Notes under the pieces: generated by a model | The model's database searches: none | Seen by the model: the letters and a program-made list of their open reading frames with translations, nothing else | What the model was told of the DNA's origin: nothing | Shown: piece after piece, positions 26,972 to 35,376 of the stretch | How positions within the stretch are numbered: the first letter of the stretch is position 1 | Layout of the letters: every line of letters starts with the position of its first letter | Virus record (IMG/VR): IMGVR_UViG_3300032820_000001 | Location: 124,001 to 188,000 of that record | DNA: 64,000 nucleotides | Strand: one strand, 5' to 3' | Origin: a virus | Translations under genes and position numbers: made by a program

Positions 26972-27702
26972 TTTATATTTATCCGTGGTATTTCTGAAGA
27001 TAGTTCTGATACTTCCGAAATTAAAAAGATCTCCACCCCAATGGATTTACAAAAAGAATATAACTCAGAAGTAGAAGATATCAATTCATCCTTTTCGCCA
27101 GGGAATAACTGTCCTATCTTCGCTCCTGGGTTTTTTAACACCTTCTTCGCTTTCTTTTCGTCATAAAAGTGTTTGAGAGTTCCGTCATCGGCAGTAGTAT
27201 AGTCCCATCCATTTATATATAATTTAGAAAAACCCATATGAAGCAGTGTGGGAAGTACCGTTTCATACATAATGCCAGGACCCCACCTTCTTATTGGCCC
27301 GAAGGAAAAATCATCAAAATTACAATCCGACGCGGTGGTGTCGCGGTGGGTATCTATCCCACAAAACAAATCCGGGGTATAATTAAAAAAGGTTTTATAT
27401 TGTTCCGCAGAGAGGGCGCCAGAAGAAGCAAACTTTAAAGTATTCGGGTGGTATACATATTCTAAAAAATTATTATCATTAATAAAATGAAAATCTGTTA
27501 TTTCTTTAAGTTTTATTTGAGATTGTTTTATGCATGCTACTTTTTTATTCTCACAGAATTTCTCTATATCTCTCAACTCTAAAGACTTAAATGACGGCCC
27601 GCACGAAAATATTACACACTCTTGTCCCGCAAATGAGCCTTTCATGAAATCAGATTTTTGTTTAAAAGATTGCAGCTCCCTGAGCGACTTACATGAAAAC
27701 AT
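26968..27702 (-). CDS. Sialyltransferase-like/DUF115-like protein of the sugar cluster
   Basis: From an ATG at 27702 (with a GAGGCGAG ribosome site) the protein starts MFSCKSLRELQSFKQKSDF. It has FAGQECVIFSCGPSFKSLEL, a nucleotide-binding turn like that of the neighbour at 23.6-24.2 kb, and later SKLYINGWDYTTADDG and a C-terminal SIGVEIFLISE strand. The pair may transfer CMP-sugars. A longer reading frame reaches 27804, but that overlaps the upstream GT4 gene deeply, so the shorter start is preferred; ATG at 27651 is a further alternative. Fold assignment is tentative. Confidence 0.55.
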   Translation of the reverse strand: MFSCKSLRELQSFKQKSDFMKGSFAGQECVIFSCGPSFKSLELRDIEKFCENKKVACIKQSQIKLKEITDFHFINDNNFLEYVYHPNTLKFASSGALSAEQYKTFFNYTPDLFCGIDTHRDTTASDCNFDDFSFGPIRRWGPGIMYETVLPTLLHMGFSKLYINGWDYTTADDGTLKHFYDEKKAKKVLKNPGAKIGQLFPGEKDELISSTSELYSFCKSIGVEIFLISEVSELSSEIPRINIK

Positions 27703-28957
27703 TTCTCGCCTCTGCTTCGAGCTCCTCGCGGTGTGTGCAGTGATCCAAAACAATTGAAGAAAATTTATTATACATTTTTTCTGCCTCAAACTCTTCTTCA
27801 ACAAATTTCTTCAACTTCTTTGCCTTGTTGGAGGCCAACTGATAGTCCTTGTAAACATCTCTCATTTTGCTTTTTGCAGAGTTGTCCTTGGGATACGCCC
27901 ACATAGAATCTGGAGTTATAACCCCTTCCCAGACAGACTCCTTTTGAACTTTATGTAAGTCATAAGAAACTTTCCCAAAAAGACCTTTTCTTTTTGTCTT
28001 TCCTTTTTTATCCTTCTGGGGGGCGTAGAGAAAGTCCATATGGCCACTCCAATCTGTGGCGATAATTGGTAAGTCATTGTAGGTCGCTTCAAAGAGGGGG
28101 AGGCCGAAGCCTTCTCCGTGAGCCAACGATACCATACACTTAATTTTGTCATGACGATAGAGTGTAGTCATCTCTTCGTCTGAGAGTCTCCCGTGTAAAA
28201 GATAGATCTTACATTTTCTATCTGGATATTTCTTAACTAGGTTTTTTAATAGACTTTCGGTACCGAGCTTATCGTATGTTGATCCGCCCCTAATTGCGGT
28301 TTTTAAAACAAGACCTACATCCTCCTCATCCTTGAATTCCTCAACAAAGTTCAAAATTGTCTTTTCAAGATTCTTTCTCTGACCCCATAAAGCGACAGAT
28401 AAAAAATTAAAAGAAGTTTCAAATTCAAAATTGACCTTAGCAGGTTTATATTTTTTAACCGGATACCCAACAACTGATATTGGGGTTTCACAAACTAAGT
28501 CAGATACATGTTCACCACTGTTATTCGTTAGGGGATATTTGGTGTTTTCAAATCCGCGTTTTGCGTGTTCTGAAACTACAATTATCTTGTCCATTTCGTT
28601 GGCCTTTTGGAGCCAAATTGGGGCGATCTTGGTTGTTTCGATCCCTGCCGTTACACCGATATTTACTTTGGCCATCTTCTCAAATTCATTTGGAATTGTC
28701 ACCTGCAACGATATGTCAAAATCTAAGTTCTCTTTATTTTGGCTGATATAGTTGGCAGTTTTCCCGATAAGACCATCGATCCACTCTCGCTCTTCGGAAT
28801 CTTCAAATATCCATCCCGTTTTGCCCCAATTAAGGTTGTGAAAATATATATCAAAAATATCCTCTCTGGTGCGGAGAGCTCTCAAAACGAAACGTGCATG
28901 CTCTCCATACCCAGACGCGGTGAGGGCTGGGCCTTTTACAATTACTTTCTTTTTCAT
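27689..28957 (-). CDS. GT4-family glycosyltransferase
   Basis: The 422-residue protein has the GT-B layout. The N-terminal domain starts MKKKVIVKGPALTASGYGEH and the C-terminal domain has FLSVALWGQRKNLEKTILNF, IYLLHGRLSDEEMTTLYR and the donor-binding signature LAHGEGFGLPLFEATYNDLP with the E-x7-E pattern. It would transfer a nucleotide-activated sugar. It overlaps the following sialyltransferase-like gene by 14 bases and the second GT4 gene by 4. It may extend or modify host surface glycan or a virion glycan. Confidence 0.85.
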   Translation of the reverse strand: MKKKVIVKGPALTASGYGEHARFVLRALRTREDIFDIYFHNLNWGKTGWIFEDSEEREWIDGLIGKTANYISQNKENLDFDISLQVTIPNEFEKMAKVNIGVTAGIETTKIAPIWLQKANEMDKIIVVSEHAKRGFENTKYPLTNNSGEHVSDLVCETPISVVGYPVKKYKPAKVNFEFETSFNFLSVALWGQRKNLEKTILNFVEEFKDEEDVGLVLKTAIRGGSTYDKLGTESLLKNLVKKYPDRKCKIYLLHGRLSDEEMTTLYRHDKIKCMVSLAHGEGFGLPLFEATYNDLPIIATDWSGHMDFLYAPQKDKKGKTKRKGLFGKVSYDLHKVQKESVWEGVITPDSMWAYPKDNSAKSKMRDVYKDYQLASNKAKKLKKFVEEEFEAEKMYNKFSSIVLDHCTHREELEAEARNVFM

Positions 28958-30216
28958 ACAATCTCCTTCAGCGTCCAGTTATTATATTTTTTTCTTTCTG
29001 CCCAGGAGCCATAATCTACCATCGCCTTTTCAATCAGGTCAGCCCATGTCTTTTGGAAGTTCTCAAAATTATAATTCTTATCAACGTGTTCCTTGCCAAG
29101 TTGTCCAAGTTTCTTTCTCTCATCTTCTGACATTTCGAACATCTTTTGCATGGCATCCGTAACATCTTTTCCGTTGAGGCGATCTTCGAAGATCCAGGGA
29201 ATCTCCTGTGAGCCTATGATTGCTTTGGATGATGGTTCGATGCCGAAGCCGAAGAAGTTCTCGCCGTCCGTGACCTGCTCTTGGAGACCACCTGTCATCG
29301 TAGCAATGATTGGGGTTTCACATGCCAGTGATTCAAGAGTCGCCAAACCAAATCCTTCGGCATCGGAGACGTTTATCGTGCAATCGGCCATGTTATATAA
29401 GTGTGCCAAGTCTTGTGGTGGCAACTTTGCAGTCGAAAACATAACTTGCCCATTGGCCATGCCAAGTTCTTTTATAATAACCTCTAAGTCCTGACCATGT
29501 GGATCTTTGACGTCAGTGTGCATAATTAGGCATGTTTTGTCATCGCCAATGCGGTCTAACAAATCCTTATACCAATAGATGAGGGAGCCGCTTTGTTTTC
29601 TTCGAGCATTTCTATTGTTCCAAAAGAAGATAAACTTATCTTCTCCTTTGATTTTTTCCATTACTCTGTTTTTATATTTTATTATTTCATCGCCCGGAAG
29701 AGGCTTGAAGATCTCCTGGTTCACCGCGTGGGGAACGTAGTGGCATTCTACTTCGGGTGCCACCGTTCGAACTATATCGTCCGTGACCTTGGAGATTGTA
29801 GCAATTACATCATTAGATAAATAATGTTTTCTATTGAATGTCGGGTAAGGGTAATTATCCCAAACGTGATAATAAACCAAGGGGCACAGCGCACGAATCT
29901 CGTCATCTATTTCCCACAACCAACCCCAGAAGCGGGGATCGGTCATTATCCACACCATGTCTATCTTTTCAGTTCTTAAAAACGAACGAATTAGATCTGG
30001 TGTTCCGTAGCCGTCGACGGGATGAGTAATCCAATCTTCTCCATACTCTTCGGTTTTGGTGGGATTATAATTGCCGTGTTTAACGGCGCCTCCCAGAGAA
30101 ATAACTTTGTATTTTCCCGTTTTCATCAAAGCATCAATAACATACTTTGTCTGTGTTCCGACACCACTTGGTGAAAATGGGTGATCGGAAATTGTTAAAA
30201 TCTTTTTCTTTGTCAT
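28954..30216 (-). CDS. GT4-family glycosyltransferase
   Basis: The 420-residue protein (start ATG at 30216, with a GGGGAAA ribosome site; an earlier in-frame start at 30234 would overlap the nuclease gene) begins MTKKKILTISDHPFSPSGVG. The C-terminal domain has FIFFWNNRNARRKQSGSLIY, LAHLYNMADCTINVSDAEGF and GLATLESLACETPIIAT, the GT4 donor-site signature. The N-terminal domain holds the acceptor-side WDNYPYPTFNRKHY stretch. Distinct in sequence from the neighbouring GT4. Likely acts in the same glycan pathway as the NeuA/NeuB genes. Confidence 0.86.
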   Translation of the reverse strand: MTKKKILTISDHPFSPSGVGTQTKYVIDALMKTGKYKVISLGGAVKHGNYNPTKTEEYGEDWITHPVDGYGTPDLIRSFLRTEKIDMVWIMTDPRFWGWLWEIDDEIRALCPLVYYHVWDNYPYPTFNRKHYLSNDVIATISKVTDDIVRTVAPEVECHYVPHAVNQEIFKPLPGDEIIKYKNRVMEKIKGEDKFIFFWNNRNARRKQSGSLIYWYKDLLDRIGDDKTCLIMHTDVKDPHGQDLEVIIKELGMANGQVMFSTAKLPPQDLAHLYNMADCTINVSDAEGFGLATLESLACETPIIATMTGGLQEQVTDGENFFGFGIEPSSKAIIGSQEIPWIFEDRLNGKDVTDAMQKMFEMSEDERKKLGQLGKEHVDKNYNFENFQKTWADLIEKAMVDYGSWAERKKYNNWTLKEIV

Positions 30217-30224
30217 AGTTTCCC

Positions 30225-31007
30225 CTACGGGCAATGTGTCGTCCCCCTAAACTCACATCGATTACAGGACAGACGATTCTTAACATAGTTTTGCCTATCA
30301 ATATTATAAACCGATTGTTCCAAAAGTTTAAGGGCATTATTTGTCTTTTTTTCTCCCGATGTAACACGGAAGAATTCAACCCTATCTTTTTTGCCTGTTC
30401 TCTTGAGGAGAGCAAAATAAGTTTCAATATTTTCTTTTGGAATTCCTCGTTTTTCTGAAATGAAATGCTTGTAATAAGTCAGTTGATATGTCACCATTGG
30501 ATCTGTGCGTTTCCGCATGTCCCAACCCCAGCTGCAGGATTTCCAGTCAATGACATGATACTTTCCATCTGGGGTTTTGATGATACAATCCACATATCCC
30601 TTGAAGGAATACTGGTCATCTGTATCTAATCTTAATTTTTCATTTATCTCTTCCTCTGAAGAGACAAGATCAAACTCTCCAAAGTATTCTTTGAGGGCTG
30701 GTAATATGTGAGGGATTATTTCCCTCCCTTGCTCTAGGAACACTTTGGCATCATCCATCGATGGTGCAACATCGGGAGGAAGAATTTTCAACTCTTCGAC
30801 GAGCTGTTTTTTGAAATATTCCTCTGGTTCAAAGGATTTCTTAATTTGGTTGCTAATAAGCATAGCTTCACAAGTGTCGTGAATAGCTTTTCCAAAGGCG
30901 GTATAAACGTTTCCTTGGAAAACTTTTAATTTATCTATTCTCGTTAGCTTATGGTAAAAGGCACAAAATTTCCAGTCTTTAATAGCGGAAAATGATACGT
31001 GTGGCAA
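30225..31007 (-). CDS. PD-(D/E)XK nuclease, Cas4/RecB-like with iron-sulfur cysteines
   Basis: The 260-residue protein has the nuclease core GYVDCIIKTPDGKYHVIDWK, where Asp and D-x-K form the catalytic site, followed by YQLTYYKHFISE (the QxxxY motif). One Cys near the N-terminus (FCAFYHK) and three at the C-terminus (CNRCEFRGTTHC) give the four-Cys pattern of Cas4/AddB-type iron-sulfur nucleases. Such enzymes process DNA ends in recombination, and phage copies occur in T4-like marine phages. Two bases separate it from the upstream small gene. Confidence 0.85.
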   Translation of the reverse strand: MPHVSFSAIKDWKFCAFYHKLTRIDKLKVFQGNVYTAFGKAIHDTCEAMLISNQIKKSFEPEEYFKKQLVEELKILPPDVAPSMDDAKVFLEQGREIIPHILPALKEYFGEFDLVSSEEEINEKLRLDTDDQYSFKGYVDCIIKTPDGKYHVIDWKSCSWGWDMRKRTDPMVTYQLTYYKHFISEKRGIPKENIETYFALLKRTGKKDRVEFFRVTSGEKKTNNALKLLEQSVYNIDRQNYVKNRLSCNRCEFRGTTHCP

Positions 31008-31009
31008 AA

Positions 31010-31363
31010 TTAGCTCTCTTTCTTTTTATATGTCCTCTTTTTTGTCTTTGCCTTCTTTTGGGGGGCAACACTTGGAGGAGCATCAATATTTTCTTTTTTC
31101 TTATTATTCAAGGCCAATTTCTGTGTTTTTTCCACAAATAATGAAAAAATCCACGTTCCATCGTGCCTTGAATTATTATCATGATTATCTATTGTATCAT
31201 GTGAAATACATTTGTCAAGCTTAAAATCATCGTTTTCAAGCATTGTTTGCACCATTTTCGTAGTAATGGTCATACGAGGATCTCTTGCCATAATCCTCTT
31301 TTTAAGTGATAAACAAATCGTCACTTCATTATTATCTTTATTTACAACGATCTCTTTCTTCAT
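31010..31363 (-). CDS. Small basic phage protein, 117 aa
   Basis: Not recognised. Residues 1-80 form a compact alternating strand/helix part (KKEIVVNKDNNEVTICLSL near the start) and the last 30 residues are Lys-rich (KKAKTKKRTYKKKES), suggesting nucleic-acid binding. It overlaps the zincin gene by 4 bases and precedes the nuclease gene. A role in DNA or RNA metabolism is inferred from composition only. Confidence 0.6.
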   Translation of the reverse strand: MKKEIVVNKDNNEVTICLSLKKRIMARDPRMTITTKMVQTMLENDDFKLDKCISHDTIDNHDNNSRHDGTWIFSLFVEKTQKLALNNKKKENIDAPPSVAPQKKAKTKKRTYKKKES

Positions 31364-32013
31364 ACAAATTTCTCTCCCAAGTTATCTAACAACTCTTCAA
31401 TCTTAAAATAAACAGCTGGACTAAACAACTTTACGTGCTTTGCTTCCCTCATGAAATACTCCTCAAACGCAATTGCAAAATATTCTCTTACTGACGTGGC
31501 CGCATAGGGCGACAGGAAAAGACCAGAAGCAAAGTTTCTTAATAGTGGATATCCAATATCTAAATAGAGGAAATCATCAAACTTTTCCGAATATTCTGCA
31601 TTAAAGAAGTCTAAACCGCTTAAATCATATCCATGTGATGACAGAATTTCATAGAGTTTTTTTCTTTTTCCCAAAAATTCTGTTTCAATTGTCTCGTCCT
31701 CATAAATTTGTGGGAGTAATTCTTCAATTGAATGGGCCACCTCGTGAACCACGCTCAAGAGGGCAGTTTCGTCATCTTCTATATTTGAGGACATATAAAT
31801 GATGCCATCTTGATATACTGAATCTACTTCTCGATCTCTGAGGTAATCGGAATTGCTTATAAGTATATAATCCAAATCTTGTGTCAGCGGCTGTGGGAGC
31901 TTTTTCTGCACAGCTTTCAGAACTGCCTGTACATTGAAGGACGCCTTATCCTGAATGATGACTGGAATTCTGTTATACAATAACAATTCTTTTTGTTCTC
32001 TATTAACTATCAT
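31360..32013 (-). CDS. Zincin metallopeptidase-like protein (ATLF-like)
   Basis: The 217-residue protein has the zinc motif VVHEVAHSIEE (His90, Glu91, His94) and a downstream helix REYFAIAFEEYF (Glu177 and Glu184) of the type that supplies the third zinc ligand in anthrax-lethal-factor-like (ATLF) peptidases. It lacks a signal peptide, so it would act in the cytoplasm or in the virion. It is ATGA-type coupled to PIN-PhoH upstream and to the small basic gene downstream. Target unknown. Peptidase fold is well supported; activity is not shown. Confidence 0.72.
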   Translation of the reverse strand: MIVNREQKELLLYNRIPVIIQDKASFNVQAVLKAVQKKLPQPLTQDLDYILISNSDYLRDREVDSVYQDGIIYMSSNIEDDETALLSVVHEVAHSIEELLPQIYEDETIETEFLGKRKKLYEILSSHGYDLSGLDFFNAEYSEKFDDFLYLDIGYPLLRNFASGLFLSPYAATSVREYFAIAFEEYFMREAKHVKLFSPAVYFKIEELLDNLGEKFV

Positions 32014-33320
32014 AAAATTTTAGCCGCAAGTGTTGCCACTTCGCTTCGCTCACCTTTTTTAAACGACACATGGCCGCCTAAGCTATATTCTTTAAATTTC
32101 TCCACCGCGTGGGTGAGACCATTAGAGGTCTCATCAACATAAGCATTATCTATTTGTTCTATATCTCCCGTCAATACCAATTTAGAATCTTCTCCCACTC
32201 TTGTTATTATAGTCTTTAATTCGTGTCTTGTTAAATTTTGAGCTTCATCAATGACAATAAAAGCCTTTGAAATAGATCTTCCACGAATATAAGTGATAGC
32301 TTCCATCTCTATTGTACCACGATCTAAGTATTCTTGCAACATTAATTTATCATTTCCCATGAGGAATTGAAGATTATCTTGGATTGGGGTAAGCCACGGG
32401 GCCATTTTCTCTTCCATTGTGCCGGGTAGAAAACCAATGTCCTTTCCAAGTGGTTGTATTGGCCTCGAAACAATTAAGCGAGTGTAATCTCCGGAAGCCA
32501 TGACTTGCTCAAGGCCGGCAGATAAGGCACATAATGTTTTGCCAGTCCCAGCAGATCCAAGCAGACTGACTACAGGAATCCTTCTATCAAAAAGGATATC
32601 CATAGCAAACTGTTGTTCTTTGTTACGGGGAGAAATTCCATAGGTAGTCTTTTTGTTAAAAATCTTACGGAGTGGTTTGCCGGGCTCTATAAATCTCGCA
32701 AGGGCCGTCTTATTCTTGTCTGACTGTGATTTCAGCAGAAGAAACTGATTGGGGTTGAGATCATCGCACTTTAACTTAAAATTCTTTCCAGCATAAAACT
32801 TGTCTATTTTCTCATCGGATATTGTCCTCTCTGTAAATCCAGTATATACTTCGTCTCCAGACTCAAGAACTTGATCTGGATTATAATCTTGAGTTGGGAG
32901 GCCCAGGGCATCACATATTACTCTCATATTAACATCGCGAGATACAAGGATAACATTAACTTTGGGTCGGTTTTTTCTCTCCTGCATTGCTGTTGCAATT
33001 ATCTTGTGGTCGGGGATTTCTGGGGAGAGGTCATCTGGGAGGTATTTATGTACGTCTACATCACTTGGTCTTACTCTTAGAATTCCTTTTCCCTTTTGAA
33101 TTCGGACTCCTTTATATAAAGATCCTATCTCTCGCATATCATCGAATATGCGGATAATAGTTCGAGCGTTCGATCCCACTGAGTCTTGTCTCTTCTTATG
33201 CTTGTCGATCTCTTCTAGCACCTTCATTGGGACAATAATATCGTTTGTTCCATATGCATAAACAGAATTGGCATTTGTCAGAAAAACGCTCGTATCGAGA
33301 ACGTAGGTACATTTTTTCAT
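32010..33320 (-). CDS. phoH: PIN-PhoH protein (PhoH2-type RNase/ATPase)
   Basis: The 436-residue protein has an N-terminal PIN domain (CTYVLDTSVFL, then PMKVLEEIDKHKKRQD, and PDHKIIATAM plus NVILVSRDVNMR as acidic-site segments) and a C-terminal PhoH ATPase with Walker A LLGSAGTGKT, IVSRPIQPLGKDIGFLPG and Walker B FIVIDEAQNLT. PhoH2 proteins couple RNA unwinding to cleavage. PhoH is widespread in marine phages, some induced in phosphate stress. It is the first gene of the leftward group after the divergent region at 33,321-33,427. Confidence 0.9.
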   Translation of the reverse strand: MKKCTYVLDTSVFLTNANSVYAYGTNDIIVPMKVLEEIDKHKKRQDSVGSNARTIIRIFDDMREIGSLYKGVRIQKGKGILRVRPSDVDVHKYLPDDLSPEIPDHKIIATAMQERKNRPKVNVILVSRDVNMRVICDALGLPTQDYNPDQVLESGDEVYTGFTERTISDEKIDKFYAGKNFKLKCDDLNPNQFLLLKSQSDKNKTALARFIEPGKPLRKIFNKKTTYGISPRNKEQQFAMDILFDRRIPVVSLLGSAGTGKTLCALSAGLEQVMASGDYTRLIVSRPIQPLGKDIGFLPGTMEEKMAPWLTPIQDNLQFLMGNDKLMLQEYLDRGTIEMEAITYIRGRSISKAFIVIDEAQNLTRHELKTIITRVGEDSKLVLTGDIEQIDNAYVDETSNGLTHAVEKFKEYSLGGHVSFKKGERSEVATLAAKIL

Positions 33321-33360
33321 AAACTCTTTCTTTCGATATCTCTTTTAAACCTTCTATTCT

Positions 33361-33382
33361 AAATAGTTTTCCATAACTATTT
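33361..33382. repeat. Perfect 8-bp inverted repeat in the divergent region
   Basis: AAATAGTT and AACTATTT are perfect reverse complements separated by 6 bases. The pair lies between the leftward PIN-PhoH gene and the rightward protease gene, the only divergent gene pair in the window. It could be an operator controlling one or both, or a hairpin in the leader of PIN-PhoH. No convincing -10/-35 pair was found beside it. Confidence 0.5.
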
Positions 33383-33427
33383 CTGAATAAGTTTTGCTTT
33401 TTGTGTGGATTAATGGTAATTACTAAT

Positions 33428-34120
33428 ATGAAAAAACTATTCCTTATTCCACTGTTAAGTATTCTTTTCTTAGTCTCCAGCTGTGCCTTCACAAACCTTT
33501 TCACGAAAAACCTGCTAGATCAAAGAAGGAAGTCCTTTGTGGGTCTTACAAAATTTGTTTTCAACGCCGAAAAACAGATGGTTGGAATGTCCTCGGCATC
33601 GGGAGCAATTATAGGCCATCACAATAAAAAGACTTATATTTTAACTGCAAGACACTTCTGCGATGAAGAGAAAGACGGGCTTCTCGATGTAATTAACGCG
33701 CATACTCAAAGGGCCATAACGGTGGAAACCAAGGTAATCAAAAAAAGTAATGATATTGATGCATGCATCTTGGAATCAGATAAGCTACCAGAAAGGGCTA
33801 TCAGTATAGCTTTATCAAAACCAGAAATTGGTGAAAAGGTTTATAACCTCGCTGCACCGCAAGGTGTCTTTGGTGAAGATCTCATAATGCTCTTTGAGGG
33901 ATTTTACTCCGGCGTTTTGAAGGGGGATGGTTTTCATAATCCCGATGCTGATATATATTCTCTCCCGGCGAATCCAGGCAGCTCTGGATCTCCCATTATA
34001 AATTCAAGAGGTAAACTCGTGGGAATGGTTTGGGCAATCCATTCAAGATTCCACCACATCACTCTATCAGTCCCTTATGATAAGATGAAAAAATTTGTAA
34101 ATTCTGTTTTGCCCAAATAA
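33428..34120 (+). CDS. Trypsin-like serine protease lipoprotein
   Basis: From the ATG at 33428 the protein (230 residues) begins MKKLFLIPLLSILFLVSSCA, a lipoprotein signal with lipobox LVSSC (Cys19), so the mature enzyme would be lipid-anchored in the periplasm. The chymotrypsin-type triad is visible: His76 in LTARHFC, Asp109 or Asp111 in SNDIDACILE and Ser186 in PGSSGSPI. It is one of only two plus-strand genes, set between leftward blocks, followed after 15 bases by the J-domain gene. A periplasmic protease made in infected cells could alter the envelope, act in lysis or exclude other phages. The start at 33401 would put extra residues before the signal and is rejected. Confidence 0.82.
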   Translation: MKKLFLIPLLSILFLVSSCAFTNLFTKNLLDQRRKSFVGLTKFVFNAEKQMVGMSSASGAIIGHHNKKTYILTARHFCDEEKDGLLDVINAHTQRAITVETKVIKKSNDIDACILESDKLPERAISIALSKPEIGEKVYNLAAPQGVFGEDLIMLFEGFYSGVLKGDGFHNPDADIYSLPANPGSSGSPIINSRGKLVGMVWAIHSRFHHITLSVPYDKMKKFVNSVLPK

Positions 34121-34135
34121 CATCCGGGGTTTGAA

Positions 34136-34810
34136 ATGGTACGCAAAGCGAAGATGCCTTTATCTAAGAAAAGAGAAGAGGCAAAAATAAAAAAAATAAG
34201 ACTAAGCTTCCAATTCAAAAAAGCGGAATTTCTGGAAGCTGAAATAATTTTAGAGGATGCAATCGAGGGCTTTAACAATCGATTTGAAACCGGGCGGAAA
34301 CCGAAGAAGATAATTGAACCAACGGCGCAGTGTGATTCAACAGAAATGATGAAAGGTCAAGAACGAGGACATCGAGCAGAAGAGGAAATTCCAAAAATAG
34401 AAAAAGAAATTTGGGATAACGAAGAAGAAATTTTCGGAAGAGATAAAGATCTCAGGGAATTATTTAAAAAAATAGCTATTAAGACACACCCTGATAAATT
34501 AAAAGATGTAGATGATAACGAGAGAGAATATAAAATAAATTTATATAAGGAAGCTGCGAATGCAGTTAAGAACGGGGATGGAGCCTCACTTCTGGAGATT
34601 GCCTATGAATTGTCTGTTCAATTCAAAGTGGATAAGGACAAGGAAATAAGTTGGCTAAACCAGAAAAACAAAGAACTTGATCAATCTATTTTAAATATAA
34701 AACAAACCGCCGAGTGGATTTGGTTCCACTCAAACGGCTTTAATAGAGAGATTGTTGAAAAGAGAATAACCGATCAGTTGGGGTTTAAATTGAAGGAAGA
34801 TTTACTTTAG
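34136..34810 (+). CDS. J-domain (DnaJ-like) protein
   Basis: The 224-residue protein has a J-domain in the middle: LRELFKKIAIKTHPDKLKD, with the HPD motif at residues 118-120. Flanking regions are highly charged and helical, coiled-coil-like. J-domains stimulate host DnaK (Hsp70) ATPase and direct it to substrates. T4-like marine phages carry similar small J proteins. The gene follows the protease by 15 bases, with a CGGGGT ribosome site, as the second plus-strand gene, and its 3' end overlaps the convergent lipoprotein gene by 9 bases. Confidence 0.82.
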   Translation: MVRKAKMPLSKKREEAKIKKIRLSFQFKKAEFLEAEIILEDAIEGFNNRFETGRKPKKIIEPTAQCDSTEMMKGQERGHRAEEEIPKIEKEIWDNEEEIFGRDKDLRELFKKIAIKTHPDKLKDVDDNEREYKINLYKEAANAVKNGDGASLLEIAYELSVQFKVDKDKEISWLNQKNKELDQSILNIKQTAEWIWFHSNGFNREIVEKRITDQLGFKLKEDLL

Positions 34811-35068
34811 GCGGCATGTACTATAAGTAATACACCATTCGCCTTCACAAACCATCTCAGTTTCAAACTCCGTACAAATTTTCGGATGGCCGCAGAGCTC
34901 TTCGTATTTGCCGGCATCCATATCCTCTCTCACAGAGGCGTCGAGGTTTTCGCAAACTGCAGCGCGGGGGATTATAATTTCCTGCGCTGCGAACGATTCT
35001 GTTTGTACGTGAGTGTCTGTACCGCAAGCAAACATTGCGGGTAAACTAAATAAAAGTAGTTTTTTCAT
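34802..35068 (-). CDS. Small Cys-rich lipoprotein
   Basis: From the ATG at 35068 (AAGGAT ribosome site) the 88-residue protein begins MKKLLLFSLPAMFACGTDTH, a short signal with lipobox AMFAC. The mature part has seven further cysteines (for example LCGHPKICTEF and CEGEWCITYSTC), suggesting disulfides and a periplasmic location. It starts 2 bases after the stop of the 57-aa gene, forming a small operon. The gene is convergent with the J-domain gene. Superinfection-exclusion or envelope-blocking lipoproteins are known in other phages (for example T5 Llp); that role here is inference. Confidence 0.72.
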   Translation of the reverse strand: MKKLLLFSLPAMFACGTDTHVQTESFAAQEIIIPRAAVCENLDASVREDMDAGKYEELCGHPKICTEFETEMVCEGEWCITYSTCRLK

Positions 35069-35070
35069 TT

Positions 35071-35244
35071 TTAATCCTTGTAACATCCGTAATCCCATTT
35101 TTCGTCTTCCGTGAGAAGTTGTTTATCTCCTCTCTTACCCTCATTTGATAAAAGCATAACTTTAACCATTTGTCCCTCTTTGAGTTTCGATATATAAATC
35201 AAAGCTTCTTCTTTTGTCATTTTTAGAACAGGAATTTCGAACAT
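35071..35244 (-). CDS. 57-aa small acidic-basic protein
   Basis: A short frame from ATG at 35244 to TAA at 35071 encodes MFEIPVLKMTKEEALIYISK and a further 37 residues ending in GCYKD. A good ribosome site, GGAG, lies 8 bases before the ATG. The stop is 2 bases before the lipoprotein start, and a promoter-like sequence and an inverted repeat lie just upstream, which together make it a real gene. It is not recognised; it is soluble with one helix and a strand pair. Confidence 0.65.
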   Translation of the reverse strand: MFEIPVLKMTKEEALIYISKLKEGQMVKVMLLSNEGKRGDKQLLTEDEKWDYGCYKD

Positions 35245-35276
35245 AATAAATTCTCCTTTATTGAGTGATTTGTGAA

Positions 35277-35300
35277 TTCGTCATATTAAGTAATGACGAA
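35277..35300. promoter_or_regulatory. Inverted repeat, operator-like, upstream of the 57-aa gene
   Basis: TTCGTCAT and ATGACGAA form perfect 8-bp arms separated by 8 bases. It overlaps the expected transcription start of the promoter-like -10 at 35306-35311, so binding here would block initiation. It could instead form a leader hairpin. The arm core TTCGTC recurs in the leader of the outer-membrane protein gene (36056-36080), hinting at a shared regulator. Confidence 0.45.
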
Positions 35301-35305
35301 CATAC

Positions 35306-35314
35306 ATTTTAACA
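35306..35314 (-). promoter_or_regulatory. Weak extended -10 promoter candidate
   Basis: On the minus strand the sequence reads TGTTAAAAT, an extended -10 (TGn plus TAAAAT). The -35 region at the right distance (TTTATT) is a weak match. It would drive the 57-aa and lipoprotein genes, separated from the preceding gene by a strong terminator. Confidence 0.35.
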
Positions 35315-35345
35315 CAAAAATAAAGAAAAATAAAGCTCTTTTAAC

Positions 35346-35376
35346 AAAAAAAGGCCCCGAATTGGGGCCTTTTTAA
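35346..35376. terminator. Bidirectional intrinsic terminator
   Basis: GGCCCC and GGGGCC form a GC stem around the loop GAATT, flanked by an A run on the left and a T run on the right, so both strands make stem plus U-tract. It lies just after the stop of the leftward outer-membrane protein gene and would insulate it from the small lipoprotein operon. Confidence 0.9.

Noticed and set aside
30134-30427. Minus-strand frame across the nuclease/GT4 junction
   Set aside because: It overlaps both real genes out of frame and has no homology-like features.
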